Shown here: positions 38,790-51,927 of the stretch, in pieces
How the letters are laid out: each line of letters begins with the position of its first letter
Numbering within the stretch: position 1 is the stretch's first letter
Origin: Fratercula arctica
Taxonomy: Eukaryota > Chordata > Aves > Charadriiformes > Alcidae
Length of the DNA: 64,000 nucleotides
Direction: 5' to 3'
Assembly (NCBI GenBank): GCA_947846985.1
Contig: CANTUZ010000005.1
Span: forward strand, 24,462,389-24,526,388
Notes under the pieces: generated by a model
What the model saw: the letters and a program-made list of their open reading frames with translations, nothing else
What the model was told of the DNA's origin: nothing
Databases searched by the model: none
Position numbers and translations under genes: made by a program

Positions 38790-39438
38790 CACAGAATCAT
38801 AAAATCATGGAATTATTTAGGTTGGAAGGGACCTTTAAGATCAATGAGTCCAACCGTAAATGTAACACTACCAAGTCCATCATGTCCATAAGCGCCGCAT
38901 CTACACATCTTTTAAATACCTCCAGGGATGGTGACTCGACCACTTCCCTGGGTAGCCTGTTCCAATGCTTAATAACCCTTTTGGTGAAGAAATTTTTCCT
39001 GATACCCAATATAAACCTTGCCTGGTACAACTTGAGGCCATTTCTTCTTGTCCTATCACTTGTTACTTGGGAAAAGAGATCGACACCCACCTCGCTACAA
39101 TCTTCTTTGAGGTCATTGTAGAGAGCGATAAGGTCTCCCCTGAGCCTCCTTTCTCCACACTAAAAAGCCCCAGTTCCCAGTTCCCTCAGCTGCTCCTCAT
39201 AAGGCTTGTTCTCTAGACCCTCTCACCAGCTTTGTTGCCCTTCTCTGGACACGCTCCAGCACCTCAAAGTGTTTTTTGTAGTGAGAGGCCCAAAGCTGGA
39301 CACAGTATTCGAGGTGCAGACTCACCAGTGCTAACTACAAAGGGATGGTCGCTTCCCTAGTCCTGTTGGCCACACTATTTCTGATACAAGCCAGGATACT
39401 ATTTGCCTTCTTGGCCACCTGGGCACACTCCCAGCTCA
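38790..39438 (-). mobile_element. CR1 LINE 3'-end fragment
   Basis: The plus-strand left end, CACAGAATCATAAAATCATG, followed by TTAGGTTGGAAGGGACCTTT, is the reverse complement of a CR1 3' end. The element runs through the 3' untranslated region and ORF2 C-terminus to about 39438 (TTGGCCACCTGGGCACACTC). It is 5'-truncated. It shares the words AACACTACCAAGTCCATCAT and TTTAAATACCTCCAGGGATG with the copies at 19711 and 59481 (with changes), indicating the same subfamily. Confidence 0.95.
38880..39430 (-). pseudogene. CR1 ORF2 C-terminal remnant
   Basis: On the minus strand the frame ending near 38880 holds [20 protein letters not shown], then [20 protein letters not shown] and [14 protein letters not shown], the standard C-terminus of CR1 ORF2. 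Upstream parts (39100-39430) still show CR1 words but are shifted out of frame near 39160. The RT catalytic core is absent. Confidence 0.9.
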
Positions 39439-39883
39439 GAATCAGGTGATACATTCGTTAACAGGAATCACACAGATTTTGTGTTACTACCAGGTCCTCT
39501 TATGCTAAAAATGTAAATTCAGAGGAAACATCAAAATAAAAACCAAGTAACTTGAAGTAAATGAATTTCAAGTTTTGAATGTCAGAGTTGGAAAGGGAGA
39601 AAACAGGGGAAGGATGGCAGAAGCGTTCTGTTCATTATTTTAATGTTCACAGGATAATGAGCTTGAAATCTTCCTTTAAAGATATAAGACCTGCTTGACA
39701 TGCTGTTATTATAAAAAATTTTGTAACTGAAGAGACTGTTACCTAGGGACATTTACATATGTAAATTAGCATAGGGTGAACATGTCATTGCTGGAGTTTT
39801 CTACGTTCATTGATAGTTAGTATAACAGTGTTATCTGTGTACAAATTAACACAATTTTCTAAGCAGTTCTCATTTTACCAAGG

Positions 39884-39900
39884 GTTATTAATTTAATAAC
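39884..39900. repeat. 17-base AT-rich palindrome (8-bp arms, 1-base centre)
   Basis: GTTATTAA and TTAATAAC are exact reverse complements around a single T. This may be a dimeric homeodomain-type site or chance in AT-rich DNA. Confidence 0.6.
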
Positions 39901-42900
39901 TAATCAGTCTGAGTCCCATGATACTTTGGTTATATGGAGCTGTCTGGCTCCCATAAACTATAAGCCTATAATTTTAATTTTAAGTAGAGTTCCTATTTAA
40001 CATATCTGAGGAGTAAATTAAATGTCAGGTTGGTATTTGCAGTTTGGGGGGGATTATATAACTGTGATATATAAAGCAGTTTCCAAAAAATTAGCACAGA
40101 AATCAGATTAATTGAGATTGGTTTGAATTTCATTTTATTACTTGTTTCACCAATGTATCAGTTTCACAATGGTATTATGCAGTCATGTTTTGTATTATTG
40201 AACACATATATTTATATGCAGGTTGTTTATTGGTTTCTTTCTTTTTATTTTATTTTTAATTTTTAATGACTTATAGATAAGGTAAAACAAGTGGCCAGTC
40301 TTGGTTAGAAAGCTGATCTAAGTCGGGAATTCTCACTTTTCCAAGCTATAAGTAAGTTCTGTCTTGCTATGTGTGTTTCTCCATTCCTCCAGAGAGTAAA
40401 CTATTCTCAGTCAAGGATTTTCTCATCCCGGCAAAGAAAAAACCCTGAGGACATATCAGACAAGTTATGGAGTAAGACTATGGACCATAGGATTGGTAAC
40501 TGTGGTATGAATTTTAGGGTCTGACCTACTCAAATGACAAGAGGAGAAGATTTTCATTGGGCCAAGTGGTTTCGAATGAAAAGAAAAGCAGTAATGGGAG
40601 TAAAATTTGGAGGAGGTAGACTTTAATAGTTGTTTCAGGAGCCAATCACAATTTGAACACACAATTCTAAAAAGTTTATCTCACTGGTTATCAAAACCCC
40701 CTCTACTATGTACTCATGAGGAAAATCACTGTTGTGCTATACGAACTTTACAGTTGGGGAAGAATAAGGAGGTATCCCACAGTGACCTCATATAAAGCAA
40801 ATGTGTATACCGAAGCAATAGGGACATTCTCAAAGGATTTGAGGCATTGCTGTATGCCACATGCAATTCCCTCTAAAATGAACTTTCTTAGGGTATAATT
40901 TCTTCCTGAGAACAATGAATTCAGTGTGCATGCAGGGCAGATTCAAATCATCACCCAATGAATTGCATGAAATTGCCAGCTGAATATATAGCAGTTGTTA
41001 CCACATGTGAATATATATTGCTAAATGCTTCTGTGGTAAAGGTTCTTTAGTTTCACAATGTTTTTGTATGAGAATACTATAGTAATGACACAAAAAAATG
41101 TGATAAAATTGAGTTAACTCCTGTCCTCTCATTGAAAGAAAAAGCAAAGTTTTGAAAATGAGATAACTGGTCTTAAATAGCTATGGAAGAGGATCGGATG
41201 GAAGAAGACGACTTCCTTCCAGATCCCATGGCACTGAAAGGCTACATTAGTTTCACATTGAAGCCATTTGGGTCAATTGCATTTCCAGACTTTAACATCC
41301 CATGGAATTGCCTTGTCATTGCGAAAACCAAGAGAAAATGGCATAGGAAAAGGGAGGAAATTGCAAAGCTGAGAGGAAATTAGATCAACTTTGCTTGTCA
41401 GAACTATAGCTCGTTGCACCCTGGATCAATTACCAACATTAGCTGAGGTTACTTCTCAACAGTTTAAGCCAGAGTTTTTGGACGTGAAGCAGGAGTTGGA
41501 AACCAGGGCTCCACTGACTGATCCAACCCCCAGACTACCAAGTCTTTCCTTCTCCCTCTGTCTCTCTGTTTTTCAATGAGTACTGGATTACAAAAATAAT
41601 ATCTTTTAGGAGGGGAACTGAGAGAATTATGCCTCAGGATAGACAGTAATCAGGGGATCAGCTCACAGCTCTGAGGGATGAGAGATATATTCAACAGAAA
41701 ATGCCAGTTTTGAGTATCAGTCTGTCTTTATCTGTTTCAATGTTCTATCAGCTTGACTACTGGCTATAAAAAAATTTCTTTCTGCCTGGATTTTTGAGTC
41801 AGTCAGAGAATGCCTGTCATACATGTCTTCAAAGCTAAGCTTCCCGGAAGTACCCAGTAAACCTAAATATATCTTTACTGAAAACATCTTTTCCCAAATA
41901 CCTAATAAGTCTGGTGCTAAATTGCTTGGGCTTATCAAGACTTAGGCTATTTAAACACAGTAATCATTAGAAATGTAGAGTCCTAGGAAGGAATCTCATA
42001 AGGTTATGTGACAATTGACTGGGGGACTGCACGCATTATTTTTGTCTAAATATGGACCTAGTTGCTTAAAAAGGTGGTTAGACCACTTTGTCCATCTAAT
42101 CTTTTCTTGTAGCTGTACTGACATCAATAAGACAGATACACGACAGTTACCCAATATAACTATCCCTAATTTCAGTAGATGTGTGGTGTAGGAATTAGGT
42201 GCTTTTTTCCTGTTGGAAGAATATTCTCGAGCATTATTGTGACATCTTCAAATGCAGTGCCTATTTAAAAATTTTTTGTAAATAACTGGGGAGATTTTTT
42301 TTAGGTTTTTGAATTGATTTATAGTCCTTTTTGTTCTGCATGAACTGTTATGTCAATCAAGTAATTTTTTGTGTTTTTCTCTAATTTCAATGATGTTTCA
42401 AGCCTTTCCTATATACATGTTCTGATAAACACATTGGAAGAATTATATTTTCAAAAAATTTTTATGTGCATGATTCAAAATAGAATTCACTGCTGTTATG
42501 CTTCCTATTTTTTTCTATTTAGTTTGCAAAGACTTCCTTGAGAACAAGTTGCAGTTATTTTAAAGATGAAGGGAATGGATTTTAGTATTTCTTGTATGAA
42601 TATTGGTGAAAAAAAAACCTTTTAATTCAAAGGTACAAATAGTCCCTTTGGAAGGGCATTCACTATTATTTAACCAGACATGAAAAAAAAGCCATGTGAT
42701 TTATACATTTCGTGCAGATTAGCTAGCAAAGATTGAATTTCAGATCTTTGTAATCATTAGGCATAATGTAAACAAGCTCAAAGTATCTCAGTAATCACAA
42801 CTGTAAAAATGTCTATGAAATTTCTGTTTCTCTCATTCCTTGATGAGAAAAGACACAAAACTCCTTAGATAAGTGGTACTTTGAATATTATTTATATACT

Positions 42901-44538
42901 GTTCTATGACATATTTTTGCCTGCAAATAGACATGTCAAGCAAGATGATGTTTTTTTGGTGTTTCTGAAATAGGTGAAATCATCTTTAATCTTTGTCTAA
43001 ATTGTCATTGGCTACCATACAGTTTTAATAAAAGCTCATGTTGTTTTTCTTTATAACTTTGTTTCTATTGTGTGCTTTCCAAAGGTCTAACAATGGGCTT
43101 ATTCTGCTTCCTATAGAACTATGTCAGCCCAAATTAAGAATACCAGAAAAATTAGATTTACATGTTTCCTTCTCAGTTGCCATCCTGTTGTTCTCCAGTG
43201 AGCAGGGTCAAAACTGATTCTGAAAAAATGATGGGAAACTTCAAACATCTTTTCAGAAAGCACTTAGGGCAGCATACTGCATTGACAGATTTTCACTGAA
43301 CATCATATAAATAATCTCCTGCAATCAGAACTATACTCTTTCCCATTAGTTCTATTACAGAAAAAAAAGAAATGCAACGGCATTAGATGTCAGTGGAAGT
43401 AAATGACAGATCACAGCTGAGAATTTTTAATCTGATGGAAGAGCTGCCCAAATAGATCAGAGGAAAATTATGTACCTGCTGTTCATTTTCAAACAAGAAA
43501 TAATGTCCTAGTGGCACCAGTCGTATGTTAACTTGCCTTCTTGCCACTGTGAATATGTGCTTAGGTTGATTTTATTAGTGGCTGCTGAAGATTTCAGATA
43601 CTTTTATTCAAGTTATATCCAGATAATACAGAGAATGAGAGGGAAGTAATATATAGTATTAATACAACATTTTTTTATAGAAATAGCGAGCTAAAATCTT
43701 TCAGCTCCAGAGACCTGTAATGCAGGGCTTCTATTTGGCTTTGTCTGAGCTTTCATACGTAATTAGATTCACCCTTTTTTGGACTCATTTTATAGTATTT
43801 TTTAAGTTGCCACATTCTATAGTGATTGTTGTCTAACCAGCATTGAGGATCAGGTCCACCCATTAACAAGGTAAGAAAACACCTTATCTTAAAATAAATA
43901 GATGAATAAAATAAATAAACAAAGAAATCAGGAAAACTGTTATTAAGGAAACAGAACCATGTTAAGAACTGACACAGCTGCGCTAACTAGATTAATTGGG
44001 AAATAAACTTGCAAATTCCCTTTTCCATTGCCAGTTTTCTGAGGGTGTTTAACGTGTGTGTTTCAAAGTGTTCTGTTTCAAAGGCGACTGGATTTCAGTG
44101 GCAGTTGGATTAATAATATTCTGCTTGCTTCAATTATATTTATATCCATTAACCAATCACCTAATATGGTTATATAATAGATTCAATATACATATTCAAC
44201 AGGTTTTAACTCCAGTATTGAATTCCTTCTTCCATCAAAGTACCTAGTTAAATGTCTATCAGTTTTCAAGGGGTTGGAATTTCAGTCATGGCTCACATTG
44301 TTAATATCTTTTCCCTTTGTATCTGCTAACCTCCCTTTGTGCAGTCACTCAGGTGCTTCCCAAGACCACTTATCAACAGAAAGTGTGGAGAGATATTGCA
44401 AACATATAAAAATAAGAACAAAACCATACAACAAAAATTACTAAATCTTTAAATATCTTTAAGGACAACTCTGCAATTGAGTAAATAGCATAGAAGACCA
44501 AAAAGTTTACTAATGAACCTTTAAACTCTCTTCGGAGA

Positions 44539-44540
<2 letters not shown>

Positions 44541-44567
<27 letters not shown>
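44541..44567. repeat. Poly(A) tract of 27 bases
   Basis: This is the longest pure A run in the window. No retrocopy body is recognisable upstream. Confidence 0.9.
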
Positions 44568-44569
<2 letters not shown>

Positions 44570-45952
44570 CATAACAATAACAGATGAGCAGTTAAAGGAT
44601 ATTAAATATGGCACAAAAAGCTTAGTCATAAAAGATAAAAGCAGCATTTACTCAAGTTGCCTGAGATTATTTCCTGCATGTAGTAAGAGCATCACTCCCT
44701 CTAATGTCTTAACCTTGAGACCTGGCACATGCCAATAAGGTTCAAGAATGAGTTTTCCTCTGGTTTAGGTTTTCTCCCAGCCTCTTCCAACCCCCTATTC
44801 CCTGTCATTTGCAGCTGTTTTGAAGAATTTTGTTATCGGCTCCTCAACAGGGAGACAAACACATGGTAGTTTGGATATTTAAATTCCTCCCAGCTCTAAT
44901 CATTTCACCTTGTCCAAAAACAGGGCAGAAATAATAATAATGAAAAAAATTAAAACATGAGACTGTAAGCCAGTGTCAACTCTAACTTGTTTAATCTGTT
45001 TTTTGTTGGTTTTTTCCCTCCTTTTTTCCCCCAGAGTGCAGATTGTTTATACTGAAGAAGATGTAAATTCAGAGTTTGAATTACATCCCTCTGCATCTCT
45101 CATGTACTCATCCAACAGATACATATAGATCAGCACTCATTTCTCCTTGTTGTCTCAATAATAATAGTAATAATAGTCACAATAATGATATTAAACCACC
45201 AAGTGAGGCACATGATATTAGTTTTTGGTGGCTGATATCCTCCATGTGATCATCCAGAGGCATTACTAACTTATTTCAATTAGCATGTCAAGCATAAATT
45301 TGAAATATTGCCATGACAGAGACAGGGAAAATGCAAAACCGAAGTTTTCTTTCTTAGGTGGGATTAGATTGAGATGATAATGAAGCTGCCAAAGTAATCA
45401 GAATGCTGTAGCCAGAAGAGGTGATGCCCTTCTTGGCTGACTGATTTTCTATTGGTGGCCTGTCATAATTTATAAAACATAAGCCATAGAGCAATGCGAA
45501 CAAAAGAACATCTGAAGGGGCCAATGCAGATAAAAGAACTCAGTAAGATTTCTGCTAAGTATGAACAGTGCCATGGGGTCATTCAATGCCAATAGGTTTT
45601 GGATCTTCTCTCTCAAATTCTTTCGTAACTTAACTAAGCCTGATCTATTTGGCTAAAAAACAGGGGACTAATAGTGTTGTACTAGCAACAACAGTGGTTT
45701 AGGATTGTAATTTATTTCTGGGAATGCCACATCTTCTGCACAGCCATAGAACAACTACAATTTTCTGCAAAAATAGGAACATATGCAAGAGTCTGTTTCA
45801 GATTTTTGTTGTTTTTTTTTCCTCACATGTGCATTAGCACTACTCTCTTCTTGGGATTTTGTGGCATTAAGGGGAAGTGGATAAAATAGAGTGAGGTGGA
45901 CTCTCCTTATCTTTTCAGGTGCGCATATGAAAGAACTTAAAATAATTACTAC

Positions 45953-46553
45953 CAGAATCATAGAATCATAGAATGGTTTAGGTTGGAAGAGGCCTTAAAA
46001 ATCATCTGGTTCCAAACCCCCTGCCATGGGCAAGGACACTCCACTAGACTAGGCTGCTCAAAGCCCCAACCAATGTGATCTTGAACAATTCCAGAGATAG
46101 GGCAACCACAACTTCACTGGGCAACCTGTGCCAGTGTCTCACCACCCTCAGAGTAAAGAATTTATTCCTAATATCTAATCTAAATCTACACTCACTCATA
46201 AAGAGTCCCTCTCCACCTTGCCTGTAGGCCCCCTTCAAGTACTGAAGGCCACTATAAGGTTTCCCTGGAGCCTTCTCTTCTTCAGGCTGAACAACCCAAA
46301 CTCTCTCAGCCTGCCTTCATAGGAGAGGTGCCCCACCCCTTTGACCATCTTTGTGGCCCTCCTCTGGACTTGCTCCAACAGGTCTATATCATTCTTATGT
46401 TGGGGGCTCCACAGCTGGACACAGTGCTCCAGGTGGGGTCTCATAAGAGTGGAATAGAGGGGCAGAATCACCTCCCTCGATCTACTGGCCATGCTTCTTT
46501 TGATGCATCCCAGGATGTGGTTGACTTTCTGGGTTGTGAGCGCACATTGCCAG
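45953..46553 (-). mobile_element. CR1 LINE 3'-end fragment, second subfamily
   Basis: The plus-strand left end, CAGAATCATAGAATCATAGA, then ATGGTTTAGGTTGGAAGAGG, is the reverse complement of a CR1 3' end with two good octamer units. The words TTCCAAACCCCCTGCCATGG and GCAAGGACACTCCACTAGAC mark a different CR1 subfamily from the copies at 19711, 38790 and 59481. The fragment continues through the ORF2 C-terminus and ends near GCGCACATTGCCAG at 46553. It is 5'-truncated. Confidence 0.95.
46044..46553 (-). pseudogene. CR1 ORF2 C-terminal remnant in two frames
   Basis: On the minus strand the upstream piece (to about 46235) holds [40 protein letters not shown] and [14 protein letters not shown] frameshift near 46235 leads to the second piece, with CRFRLDIRNKFFTLRVVRHW and the terminal ELFK motif. 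These are standard CR1 C-terminal motifs. The upstream frame starts just outside the element. It is not functional. Confidence 0.9.
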
Positions 46554-47530
46554 AGAAGACAACTCTTCAGAAACATTTGGCCATGTTAATGATTTACCTG
46601 TTTTTTAAATGGGTAACAAGAATGCTGTAGGGAAAAAAAAAAAAGGAAAATAAACAAACAAACAAACAATAAAAGAATGTTGCTTAGTCCACTGTAAATT
46701 TTCTCCAATGTTAGATAAATTTTTTGTGGTGTCATCTGAAATCAGTGAGCTGAAAGCCGATTTCCCTTGTGCTCAGCTACAGTATCTACAGTATCACTAA
46801 CCTGGCCAGCTTGAGTTACACATCTTGTCCTCATCTGACTCATATTTTCTGTTGATATACATACTTGGTTTTTATCTGATTGGCAGAGAAATACGTTGCC
46901 TTTTAGATAACAAATAATCAATAATATGACTGGTGAATTCATTTCTGGGAGTAATCAGCTTATGGGAGGAGAGGAGAGGATTGTTATTACCTTTTGCTTC
47001 TGTTAATTTTATATATTCCAGAACTTCTGCTCTACCAAGGGAATATAACACTTTGAAAAAAATCTGCAAAAACTTGTGTTCATGGGATTTTTTTTATGGG
47101 CTTAGATTTATGTCTGATTGCCTGTACATTTATGGTCATATTCATATCATTTAAAGCAGAAAAATGTTGAAAGATGAGATAATGTGCAATGGGTCTTTGG
47201 GTTAGAACTATATTAAAACCATAATTTACAGATACTGGCAGGAATCTGCCCAGGAAAAATTCTTGAGCGGAGGATCTATGACCTTTTACATCAGACAATC
47301 TAACCTCATCTTTTTTTGTCTTTGTAAAAATGAAGGTCTCTAAGGACTTTAAAAATATGGCATAAATAATTCTCAGTCTGGACATACAAATGCTAGTAAT
47401 GAATATGTACATATTATATACATATCAGAGAAGTTGTCATCGAGCACCTGCTAAATTTAGAAGAAAATGCTGGTGTTCTATACCTTATTCTAATATTAAT
47501 AGACTGTGGCATCTTAGACAAATTGCTTCA
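46554..47530. other. Unique AT-rich sequence, with a short A-rich CAAA repeat
   Basis: A (A)12 run and a four-unit (CAAA)n patch lie at about 46631-46672. Otherwise I see only short chance frames, the longest of 110 codons on the minus strand with no recognisable domain. Confidence 0.5.
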
Positions 47531-47711
47531 TTTTTTGTGCTTTGTTTCCACAGCAAAACGTTGCCTATAGTCTCTAATTAGAGAAGATTTCTGGGGCCAG
47601 AGATGGCCAATTACTTTTTTTTTTTTTTTTTTGTGCTTTGTTTCCACAGCAAAACGTTGCTTATAGTCTCTAATTAGAGAAGATTTCTGGGGCCAGAGAT
47701 GGCCAATTACT
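47531..47711. repeat. Recent tandem duplication, 96-bp period, 84/85 identity
   Basis: Copy 1 (47531-47615) and copy 2 (47627-47711) match over 85 bases with one difference: C at 47565 against T at 47661. A T tract sits at the junction and is 18 bases long before copy 2, compared with six before copy 1. Each copy contains the perfect 14-base palindrome TCTCTAATTAGAGA (47571-47584 and 47667-47680), with a TAATTA core, and a TTTGTTTCCACAG word resembling a splice acceptor. The near identity shows a recent origin, probably by slippage or unequal exchange. An assembly artefact at the T run cannot be excluded. Confidence 0.93.
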
Positions 47712-50700
47712 CCCTTTGTACAGGACCTAGAAAACCCAAAGCTATAAGAAAAAAATAGCTAAGACTGGCTATACTTTTGAAAACCACCTCAGTACTAAGC
47801 AGATGTGTATTTTGGCCATGCTTAGATACGTAAACATTAGGTGTATGTTTTATCTTGATCATTCTCAGAAGTTTACAAGAAAGCTGTTTTTGCTTTTTCA
47901 GTTTTACTCTTCAGAATGTTTTACAGAGAAGTAAATAGCCAAATCCCTTTTAGAATTTTTTGAATGTTGCTAGATAATGGGAAAGTAGGTGTGTATTGTG
48001 CATTTCCTTAAATAATTGCTTTCTGGTTATTTAAAAAATTCTAAGGTAGGGGCTTGACACCTGGAAACTGAAAGAGTCATTTAAAAAACAGGAACAGTAA
48101 AAAAAGACTCAAGTTGTATAGAAACATATGGGGAAAAATATCAATATGGGCCTACACAAGGTTAGTCCTCCAACGACCAACTTTCAACTGGGTATCTTTT
48201 GCATCCTGGAGGAATTCCAGGATATTTGTGTGATCATGTGGAAATTTCTAACAGAAATATTTCAGTTGTGGAAAACCTATGAAATACCCATTAAGGTCAA
48301 CGTGTATCTACAGTGCCAAATAAAATAAAAGTTAACCTTTCTCTTTGTAGTCCTCAGCTTTTCTTAGAAATTCAAGCTCACAGTGACACATTAGGAGCTA
48401 ACATTAAAAACAGCAGTAATAACAGAAATCCAAGTAATTTACAGAAGATGTAAGTCTTAAATATATATTTGGAAGACAGGTGAAAGCTAGGCCAAAGACT
48501 TCCTTCCATGGTGAAGAGCTCAAAGGAAGCCATTGATCAATGACTCTGATGTAGAAGAGAAGTGGGGAATTTAACATAACTTTTTCAAAACTGTCATCCT
48601 AATTTGAATTGTATTTTTCAATGCCTTTTATTTTCAGGCAAAGAAAGTGACAAGTGGGATGTAATGCTACTTTTCATAGGATTTTAGTAATCTTCGCATG
48701 AGAGGAACCATGGACTCATCATCGTTCCATGTCACATTTGATTCTTCTCTGCATACAAATATATATAAACCTGATTACATCATTTTTCTTTGGGTTTTCT
48801 AGTCAGTTCAATCACAATGAGCAGCAGGTCTTCAAAATGCTTTGTCATAAGGAAACGTGGAACTTAGAAATGCTTTTTGGCTTTTCCACAACTTTCTTTT
48901 GAGCACCAGTATAAAGAGCAGAGAGGCTGGTGACACCAGAACACCATCCAATTCAGTGATAATGTTCTCTTTTCACATTAACATCTTTCCTGTGTTGTCA
49001 AGGTAAGACTTTTCCAGAGGATTTTTACTCAGTCATTTATCTTTTCTGTGCAGCAAGACAGTTGAGTGACAGCACTATTTAGACATGTGACAAGATGGCA
49101 TGTGGTATTACTAGTGTCTTGCTGACACAGAAGTAGTCCATGGTGTCTTGCAATTTCTTCCAGAAGGCTGTGTAGTGTACTGAGTAAGAAAAGGTGAAGA
49201 AAAAGGAAAACTGAAAGTTGAATTTGGCTCCAGAAGGACAAGTTTCTAAGCAGAAGAAAAAAAATTCCTTAAATTCAGAGGAAAATAAAGAGAAAAGCAT
49301 TCATCTTCAATAAGACTCCAGCCAAAGTTGTATTGAAGATATGAGATACATCTTCATATTTATTTTACTGGCAATATAAACTAATCTATCTGTTCATACA
49401 CACAGTTATCTATATAGCATGTACATATGCATTGTATGAGCATGCATATACTTATTGTCTCTTTATTTCTATCTTGACTTCCTTTCAGAGTGGACTGACA
49501 CTGAAGCAATTTGCTCTATGAAATGCTAAGGATGCTAAGGATGGTAGAAATAATCACTACAAGCTATTTGCTGGATCATCTCAATATTTGTAAATTGTCT
49601 TTGTACTATGTTCTTCATGATATTCAACTTAATCTGTTAATACTTACCCTTCAAGTCTCACCTCTGTACTGATTAAAGGCGTGTGTTTCAGCACATATTT
49701 CAGTTTCTGAAGAATCTGAAAATTTTCTTCTTTGCATTTTAAGTTTTTCAGTGACTGATCAACTCATTTGTACTTTGCTTAATTTTCTACAAATCCTACT
49801 GTATGATGACCCATTTTTGCTGGATGTGCCATGCAGGGTGTTTTTAATAGCAAAAAGCAAGGCAAGTCTGAATTACAAGGTATTTTCCTTCTATAAGCTT
49901 TGATCAGCAGACCTGTTATGTTCCCTCTTTTTACCTTAAGAGCTCAGAAAGGAATGTGGGCTTCTTGTTTGCAATAACATATAGTAGTAAGAGGATGCTC
50001 ATTTCTACACTGAAAAGGCAAAAACAACAAACATTCAAAACTGGCACACAGAAAATTCAAATCAGTATAAGAGGTTTTCTGAATCGCAGAGGGGAAAGGA
50101 TGCAATAAAGGATTTACAATTGGATCCATTGATTAGACACACGGCAAACAGGATTCTGCTGCTTAAGAAATGTTGACTCATTAATCTCTCTCTCGCTATC
50201 AGAATGCTGAAGAGGCTGAGGAAAACCCAGGTGTGCTTTAATTCCCAGCCTCCTCAGGGAAACGCTCTCACTGTGTTTATTAAGCGATGTGGGTAACAGC
50301 ATTTAATAAACTATTTTCAAACATTAAAGATGTTTGCTTATCTGAGAGTGAATAGCCCCTGCTCTCCTTTTGATGGCTTTATGGAAGGAAATTACTTGTG
50401 GAAGGGACTGGAACAGGCACACTGCTCAATTTTGCCACTGCTCACCAAGCCCAGATTGGGGTGTACAGGCTGCGGTTACTTGCACGCTCATAGTCCTGAA
50501 GTGTCGTTGCAATAACTAGGAACAAGTTTCATTTCACAGGGAGCACAGGAAGGGGTAAGATGACTATGTCTTAATACTGCAAATATGTCCTCCCTTCCCT
50601 TGCAGCCTTTGGTATCTGTGCTAGGATTTCCACGAAGGTGCTACTTACGCTTTTTGGTTTTGTTGCTCACTGTTCATGTGATGTGAGCACTGACCTGATA

Positions 50701-51344
50701 GTAGTTGAGATCAGCCGCTGAGACATCCATCTATTTCCTACAAACTACAACTATTTGTTAATAACAACTTCTAGCTGACACAATCTGGACTAACTTTAGA
50801 CCAGTGCATAAAGGTTATTTATTCTACAGTGACGTTTTCAAATGATTCAGGATAAGGAAGAAGTCAGGACAGGAAAGGGCAAAAATTGTCACACGCTGTG
50901 CAATAAGCAAATAGTAACATAACACCATTCATTTGTGGTAGTGGCATTAATATGGGGATTCTGTACTTGAGCTGAGTCTTAGTCTTATGTGTGAACTAAA
51001 TTTGCCACTGGGATAAGTTGTCACAGCTGCACTGAGATCACTGGAGCTTTATAAGTCATCAGCAAAACTGCATCCATTTCTTTTCTTTGGTGACTTCGGT
51101 CTTAGGTCATAAAATATGCTTTCTAAAACCTATAAAATGTAGCACACAAAGCATGTTAATGGCAACAGTTTTGATGGAGTTCCTGTGAATAGAATGGACT
51201 AATTAGCCACCCAGCTGCATACGGACATGCAAACACCAGAAGCATGTCAGGACTAGCTAAGCTGTGCAGATCTGCGTGCCCTACTATTTGCATTAAAGTT
51301 CCCATAGTGTCCACCTGTCCAGATTTCTGAGATAGGAGTCTCAC
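47712..51344. other. Unique sequence, possibly with a constrained patch near 50130-50310
   Basis: No gene or known repeat is recognised. About 50130-50310 is less AT-biased than its surroundings and has a CTCATTAATCTCTCTCTCG word; it could be a conserved non-coding element. Other frames are short. Confidence 0.4.
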
Positions 51345-51606
51345 TGCCATGGTTTCAGTTGGGATAGAGTTAAGTTTCTTACTATCAGCTTGTATAGTGC
51401 TATGTTTTGGATTTGGGATGGGAAATAGTGTTGATAGCACACTGACGTTTTTAATTGTGTTAAGCAGTCAAGGTTTTTTCTGATCCTCACACTGTTCTGC
51501 CAGCAATTATGCTGGGAGGGCATAAGAAGTTTGGAGGAGACACAGCTGGGACAGCGGACCCCAGGTGACCAAAGAGATATTGCATACCATGTCATGTCAT
51601 GCTCGG

Positions 51607-51614
51607 TATATAAA
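51607..51614 (+). promoter_or_regulatory. LTR TATA box
   Basis: TATATAAA follows GTCATGCTCGG, the promoter module shared by the LTRs in this window. Confidence 0.6.
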
Positions 51615-51794
51615 GCTGGGGGAAGAAGAAGGAAGGGGGGGATATTTGAAGTGATGGTGTTTGTCTTACCAAGTAACTGTCATGTGTGATGGAGCCCTGC
51701 TTTCCTGGAGAAGGCTGAACACTTGCTGCTGATGGGGAACAGTGAATTAATTCCTTGGTTTGCTTTGCTTGTGTGTGTGGGTTTTGCTCTACCT

Positions 51795-51800
51795 ATTAAG
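51795..51800 (+). terminator. Variant LTR poly(A) signal ATTAAG
   Basis: It sits where the related LTRs have ATTAAA; the last base is changed, which would probably weaken it. Confidence 0.45.
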
Positions 51801-51927
51801 CTTTCTTTATCTCAACCCATGAGTTTTTTTCTCACTCTTACTCTTACGATTCTCTCCTGCATCCCAACTGGGGGAGTGAGCGAGTGGCTGCGTGGTCCTA
51901 GCTGCCAGCTGGGCTTAAACTACGACA

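Larger units (their letters stand above)
39439..45952. other. Unique AT-rich intergenic sequence
   Basis: No gene or interspersed repeat is seen in 6.5 kb. It includes a 17-base near-palindrome at 39884-39900, a 27-A run at 44541-44567 and a TAA/TAG-rich patch at about 45158-45193. The frame 41183-41383, acidic at its start, and the other short frames match nothing I know. Confidence 0.5.
51345..51927 (+). mobile_element. Solo LTR of an avian endogenous retrovirus
   Basis: The element starts TGCCATGGTTTCAGTTGGGA and ends TTAAACTACGACA. It has a TATATAAA box at 51607-51614 preceded by GTCATGCTCGG, and a poly(A)-signal-like ATTAAG at 51795-51800 followed by CTTTCTTTATCTCAACCCAT, a typical R/U5 block of this family. 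The U5 end contains GAGTGAGCGAGTGGCTGCGT. No internal retroviral genes flank it. It is closely related to the minus-strand LTR at 53104-53700 (both share a GGAGCCCTGCTTTCCTGGAG-like word and a CTGAACAC word). No clear target duplication is visible, so it is an older insertion. Confidence 0.9.

Noticed and set aside
41183..41383. A 66-codon frame starting MEEDRMEEDDFLPDP
   Set aside because: Its acidic start is eye-catching, but it is short, has no recognised domain and sits in AT-rich unique DNA; chance is more likely.
44541..44567. A processed-pseudogene tail
   Set aside because: The 27-A run has no recognisable gene body upstream and no visible flanking duplication.
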